Shown here in pieces: positions 60,193 through 64,000 of a stretch of 64,000 nt of DNA (its first letter is position 1; the number at the start of each line of letters is the position of its first letter). A model generated the notes under the pieces. The model ran no database searches, was not told the DNA's origin, and worked only from the letters and a program-made list of their open reading frames with translations. The stretch is from an uncultured Lachnospiraceae bacterium. Lineage in GTDB: Bacteria > Bacillota > Clostridia > Lachnospirales > Lachnospiraceae. The stretch is from NCBI GenBank assembly GCA_945949085.1, contig CAMFDJ010000011.1, positions 19,486 through 83,485 on the forward strand, given 5' to 3'. The position numbers and the translations under genes are program-made.

Positions 60193-61452
60193 TTACTCCA
60201 CAATCTGTGGATTCTCATCTACGACCCATGGAAGACCGAATTCATTCAGCATTTCCATAAACGGATCGGGATCGAATTCCTCCACTGTAAACACACCGTC
60301 CTTATCCCACTTCTTGGAAAGAACAAGAGCTGCCCCGATCATCGCCGGCACACCAGTGGTGTACGAAATCGCCTGAGAACCCACCTCCTTGTAGCATTCC
60401 TGATGGTCACAGACATTATAGATATAAATGGTCTTTTCTTTTCCGTCCTTCTTACCGGTAAAGATACAGCCGATATTTGTCTTTCCGACTGTTCGCGGTC
60501 CCAGTGACGCCGGGTCCGGCAGAAGTGCCTTCAAAAACTGGATCGGTACAATCTCTCTTCCCTCAAACATGATAGGGGAAGTAGAAAGCATTCCGACATT
60601 TTCCAGACATTTCATATGGGTCAGATAACTCTGCCCGAAAGTCATAAAGAAACGAATCCGCTTTACACCGGGGATATTTTTAGCCAAAGACTCAATTTCC
60701 TCATGGTGCAAAAGATACATATCCTTTTTACCCACCTGTGGAAAATCATATTCCCGTTTGATTTCCATCGGCTCTGTCTCCACCCAGTGTCCGTTTTCCC
60801 AGTACGAGCCGTTCGCGGACACCTCTCTTAAATTGATCTCCGGGTTAAAATTGGTTGCAAACGGATAACCGTGATCCCCACCGTTGCAATCCAGAATATC
60901 AATCGTCTCAATCTCATCAAAATAATGTTTTAAGGCATACGCCGTAAAGACACTGGTCACGCCCGGATCAAAACCGCTTCCCAAAAGTCCCGTGATACCT
61001 GCCTTTTCAAATTTTTCCTGATAAGCCCATTGCCATGAGTAATCAAAATATGCAGTAAAACCTTCCTCCTTACAGCGTTTCTCATAAACAGCGCGCCACG
61101 CAGGATCATCCGTATCCTCAGGCTCGTAGTTCGCCGTATCGATATAATCCACCTTGCAGGCAAGGCAGGCATCCATGATCGTCAGATCCTGATAGGGAAG
61201 TGCCACGTTCAACACCGCATCGGGCTTATAGCTCTCTATCAGTGCCACAAGCTGCTCTGTGCTGTCCGCATCCACCTGTGCAGTTGTGATGACTGTATCA
61301 GTTCCGGGCTGCAGCTTTTCCTTCAGCGCGTCACATTTTTCTTTTGTCCTGCTCGCAATGCATAGCTCTGTAAACACCTTGCTGTTCTGACAGCATTTGT
61401 GGATTGCCACGCCGGCAACACCGCCACATCCAATCACCAATAATCTACTCAT
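60193..61452 (-). CDS. Carboxyspermidine dehydrogenase (saccharopine dehydrogenase-like)
   Basis: 419 residues. NADPH loop LLVIGCGGVAGVAIHKC at the start; LGSGFDPGVTSVFTAYALKH is the conserved saccharopine-reductase-like motif. It joins putrescine and aspartate semialdehyde into carboxyspermidine. Start at 61452 overlaps the speE stop by 4 bases (ATGA), with GGAGG upstream. Context with nspC identifies it as the polyamine enzyme rather than lysine metabolism; aspartate semialdehyde comes from the lysC branch elsewhere in the window. Confidence 0.93.
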   Translation of the reverse strand: MSRLLVIGCGGVAGVAIHKCCQNSKVFTELCIASRTKEKCDALKEKLQPGTDTVITTAQVDADSTEQLVALIESYKPDAVLNVALPYQDLTIMDACLACKVDYIDTANYEPEDTDDPAWRAVYEKRCKEEGFTAYFDYSWQWAYQEKFEKAGITGLLGSGFDPGVTSVFTAYALKHYFDEIETIDILDCNGGDHGYPFATNFNPEINLREVSANGSYWENGHWVETEPMEIKREYDFPQVGKKDMYLLHHEEIESLAKNIPGVKRIRFFMTFGQSYLTHMKCLENVGMLSTSPIMFEGREIVPIQFLKALLPDPASLGPRTVGKTNIGCIFTGKKDGKEKTIYIYNVCDHQECYKEVGSQAISYTTGVPAMIGAALVLSKKWDKDGVFTVEEFDPDPFMEMLNEFGLPWVVDENPQIVE

Positions 61453-62303
61453 TTTTCTTCCTCCTCCAGCATATCCTCCACGTATTTGGGCAGCATAAAT
61501 GCGCCCTGATGAAGGTTTGTTGTATAATACCAAGTTTTGATATTTCTCTGTTTCCATCTATATGCATCCAAGTCATTTAGCGGATGATACTTCTTTGAGA
61601 CAAAGCCAAACAGCCAGTAGCCTGACGAACAGGTCGGAATATGTGCCTGATAGACACGGCTGATTGGAAAGCTGTGACTTGCTTTTCTGTGCATTGCCCT
61701 GCAGGTGTCCTCATCCTCGTCATAGAACGGGCTTCCGTGCTGATATACCATGATGCCGTCCTGTCGCAGCGCGCGGTAACAGTTGCCGTAAAATTCCTTC
61801 GTAAACAGCCCTGCCGTATGCCCCAGCGGATCAATGGCATCATTGATGATCAGGTCGTACTCCTCCTGCCGAGTGCGCAAAAAGCGAAGGCCGTCTCTGT
61901 TATAGACCGTCACCCTGGGATCATCCAGGCCACAGGCATTGTCGGGAAAAAATTCCCTGCAAACATCGACAAACACCTCATCCGGCTCCACCACATCAAT
62001 CTGCTTTATTTCCTCATAATAGGATAATTCTCTGGCGACACCGCCGTCTCCCCCACCGATCACAAGCACCTTTTCCACATGGGGATGCACCGCCATCGGC
62101 ACATGGACGATCATTTCATCATAGACAAATTCATCCTTTTCAGAAAAGACAATCGCGCCGTCCGAGCTTAGGAATCTCCCGAATTCCTCCGATTCAAATA
62201 CATCGATCCGCTGAAAATCCGTCTGCTGACCGAACAATTGTTTATTGACTTTGACCGAGACCTTCACTCGCTCGGTGTGATAATCAGAAAACCATAATTC
62301 CAT
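61449..62303 (-). CDS. speE: Spermidine synthase-like aminopropyltransferase
   Basis: 284 residues. SpeE order: MELWFSDYHTERVKVSVKVN, DEFVYDEMIVHVPM, VLVIGGGDGGVARE (aminopropyl donor site), DPRVTVYNRDGLRFL and LIINDAIDPLGHTAGLF (catalytic Asp). It would transfer an aminopropyl group from decarboxylated S-adenosylmethionine. No speD is seen in the operon, so the donor is unclear (see findings). Start at 62303 after AAGGG; a farther ATG at 62321 has no ribosome site. Second gene of the operon. Confidence 0.88.
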   Translation of the reverse strand: MELWFSDYHTERVKVSVKVNKQLFGQQTDFQRIDVFESEEFGRFLSSDGAIVFSEKDEFVYDEMIVHVPMAVHPHVEKVLVIGGGDGGVARELSYYEEIKQIDVVEPDEVFVDVCREFFPDNACGLDDPRVTVYNRDGLRFLRTRQEEYDLIINDAIDPLGHTAGLFTKEFYGNCYRALRQDGIMVYQHGSPFYDEDEDTCRAMHRKASHSFPISRVYQAHIPTCSSGYWLFGFVSKKYHPLNDLDAYRWKQRNIKTWYYTTNLHQGAFMLPKYVEDMLEEEEK

Positions 62304-62424
62304 TTCGGTTGCCCTTTCCATTCATCATTATTTCAGTTTTTTGCGCAACAACCCTCGCTATGCAGCGGACTGTACAATCTGCATCTATATTATCGCGTGT
62401 TTCGCAATTACCTAAAGCATAGTT

Positions 62425-63876
62425 CTACTGCACCAGCACCTGCAAATATTCCATGTACGGATCCTGCGTTCCCTGCATGGAACATCCCTTTTCCTTCGCA
62501 TATAAAATATAGGCGATGATTTCTTCGGTGATCAGTTCTCCGGGTGCAAGGATTGGGATTCCCGGCGGATAACACATCACAAACTCGCTGCAGATCCTGC
62601 CCGCAGATTCCTTAAGCGGCAGCGCCTCCTTTTTGGCATAGAAGGCTTTCTGCGGTGAAACACACACCTTCGGCGCAATATATTCTGATGACATCAGCGT
62701 CGCGGGATCCTTTGCATACAGGCGCTTGATATCTGCCAGCGCTCCCACAAGCCGCTCGATGTCCTGAATTCTGTCCCCGATGGAAATATAAGCAAGAATG
62801 TTGGCAATGTCTCCAAATTCAATCTGGATGTCGTATTCATCGCGCAAAAGATCATAGACCTCGATTCCGGCCAGCCCGATTCCTCTCGTATAGACAGACA
62901 GCTTTGTCACGTCGAAATCATAGACACTGCTGCCATTGATCATCTCCGCTCCATAGGCATAATAACCGCCGATCGCATTGATCTCCTCCCTTGCATACTC
63001 TGCCATTTGGCGCACCTTTTCAAAAGATTCCTCTCCCCGGAGCGCCAGATTTCTTCTGGAGATATCGAGACTGGATAACAGCAGATAAGAAGCACTTGTC
63101 GTCTGTGTCAGATTGATGATCTGGCTCACATACTCCCAGCTGACCGTCTTATTGACCAAAAGAAGCGAGCTCTGTGTCAGACTGCCGCCTGACTTGTGCA
63201 TGGAGACGGAAGCCATATCCGCTCCTGCCGCCATCGCAGATACCGGCAGATCCTTTCCGAAATACAGATGCGTTCCATGCGCCTCATCAACCAGAACGAG
63301 CATCCCGTGGGCATGCGCCACCTCGACAATGCTCTTTAGGTCGGAACAGATGCCATAATAGGTCGGGTTGTTCACCAGCACACAGACCGCATCGGGATTC
63401 TCGTCAATCGCCTGCCTAAGGTCTTCAAGCTCCATCCCTAAGGAAATCCCCAGCTTCTCATCCACCTTGGGATTGACGTAAACAGGTACCGCCCCGCATA
63501 AAACCAGTGCGTTGATAACACTCTTGTGTACATTTCGCGGCAAAATGATCTTGTCCCCCGCCTGACAGGTGCTCCACACCATGCTCTGCACGGAGGAAGT
63601 CGTACCGCCCACCATAAAGAAGGCGTGGTCAGCGCCAAAAGCCTCTGCAGCAAGCTCCTCTGCCTCCTTGATGACCGACATGGGATGGCAGAGATTATCA
63701 AGCGGTTTCATGGAATTGACATCCAGGCTGACACATTTTTCTCCCAGCAGCTCCTTAAGCTCCGGGTTGCCGCGGCCTCTTTTATGTCCCGGCACGTCGA
63801 AGGGGACAATTCTCTGTTTTCTCAACTTCTCCAATGCTTCGTACACGGGAGCTTTTTTCTGTGCTTCTGTATTCAT
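62425..63876 (-). CDS. speA: Arginine decarboxylase (Orn/Lys/Arg decarboxylase, SpeA type)
   Basis: 483 residues, fold I PLP enzyme of the short Bacillus SpeA type. VPFDVPGHKRGRGN at the start, GGTTSSVQSMV, VDEAHGTHLYFG and SMHKSGGSLTQSS with the PLP lysine. Neighbours aguA/aguB show that the product is agmatine, so arginine is the substrate. First gene of the polyamine operon; the upstream promoter is beyond or within the last 120 bases of the window. Confidence 0.93.
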   Translation of the reverse strand: MNTEAQKKAPVYEALEKLRKQRIVPFDVPGHKRGRGNPELKELLGEKCVSLDVNSMKPLDNLCHPMSVIKEAEELAAEAFGADHAFFMVGGTTSSVQSMVWSTCQAGDKIILPRNVHKSVINALVLCGAVPVYVNPKVDEKLGISLGMELEDLRQAIDENPDAVCVLVNNPTYYGICSDLKSIVEVAHAHGMLVLVDEAHGTHLYFGKDLPVSAMAAGADMASVSMHKSGGSLTQSSLLLVNKTVSWEYVSQIINLTQTTSASYLLLSSLDISRRNLALRGEESFEKVRQMAEYAREEINAIGGYYAYGAEMINGSSVYDFDVTKLSVYTRGIGLAGIEVYDLLRDEYDIQIEFGDIANILAYISIGDRIQDIERLVGALADIKRLYAKDPATLMSSEYIAPKVCVSPQKAFYAKKEALPLKESAGRICSEFVMCYPPGIPILAPGELITEEIIAYILYAKEKGCSMQGTQDPYMEYLQVLVQ

Positions 63877-64000
63877 ACTCTTTTTCTTCCTCTTGCATTC
63901 GTATTTCCTGCCGCTTCGCGTCAGCCGGTGCTTCGCACCTCTACGAAATAGTGTCTGCTGATTAAGCAGATATCTGTAGTTTCCAACTCTTACATCTGCT
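63877..64000. other. Upstream region of speA
   Basis: No gene seen. Contains an AGAGGAAG ribosome site for speA and the small hairpin GGTGCTTCGCACC (63929-63941) of the same GCTTCGC style as the repeats near 50 kb; no clear promoter. Confidence 0.5.

Overview
The window looks like chromosome of a low-to-medium GC member of the Clostridia, most likely Lachnospiraceae. Grounds are the gene repertoire (a T-box ahead of thrS, the infC-rpmI-rplT operon with a leader attenuator, DUF1540 and SEC-C proteins, an alternative spermidine operon with carboxyspermidine-type enzymes, a SleC/SpoIID-like spore-associated protein) and strong AGGAGG ribosome sites. The family assignment is inference; no rRNA or other species marker is present. 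Most genes lie on the minus strand, as expected for the leading strand of one replichore. No prophage, complete insertion sequence or CRISPR array was found.

Layout. 1-2.7 kb: heterodimeric ABC exporter, one subunit cut by the window edge. 2.8-7.1 kb: HAD phosphatase, exported SGNH-type esterase, peptidase C26, PepD dipeptidase. 7.2-8.7 kb: infC-rpmI-rplT with an L20-type attenuator and an AUU start codon for infC. 8.8-9.6 kb: small Xre regulator behind three 17-bp operators, then a DUF1540 protein. 9.7-12.3 kb: T-box(Thr), small acidic membrane protein, thrS. 12.3-14.9 kb: SEC-C protein, membrane-anchored pseudokinase, small two-helix membrane protein. 14.9-19.6 kb: purA, purB, purF. 19.7-22.3 kb: polar amino acid ABC importer. 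22.3-26.2 kb: sulfonate/nitrate/taurine-type ABC importer divergent from a LacI-type regulator, with two LacI/cre-like operators between. 26.3-33.1 kb: an uncharacterised four-gene, translationally coupled operon (1186-aa solenoid protein, actin/Hsp70-fold protein, small repeat protein, membrane coiled-coil protein). 33.2-34.5 kb: SleC-like protein. 34.5-36.4 kb: GntR-ABC operon.

36.6-42.8 kb: ilvE, diguanylate cyclase, folA-thyA, a beta-CASP metallo-hydrolase, TraX-like protein. 43-47 kb: YhfC-like protease, MerR-YbjQ operon with a textbook 19-bp-spacer MerR promoter, small membrane proteins, flavodoxin-like reductase. 47.3-48.3 kb: remnant area with a frameshifted HEFGH gene, a partial copy of a tRNA 3' end and tRNA-Gly(GCC). 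48.4-50.9 kb: diverged GH3 enzyme, then about 0.95 kb with direct repeats, large inverted repeats and one strong orphan promoter. 50.9-53.9 kb: ACT protein-hom-lysC operon. 54-56.8 kb: phenylacetate-CoA ligase-type enzyme and an AI-2E family permease. 56.8-63.9 kb: polyamine operon speA-speE-carboxyspermidine dehydrogenase-nspC-aguA-aguB, which takes arginine through agmatine and N-carbamoylputrescine to putrescine and on to spermidine.

The most interesting candidate for an undescribed system is the four-gene operon at 26.3-33.1 kb. Secondary candidates are the pseudokinase, the small membrane protein embedded in the T-box thrS transcript, and the repeat-rich gene-free stretch at 49.9-50.9 kb.
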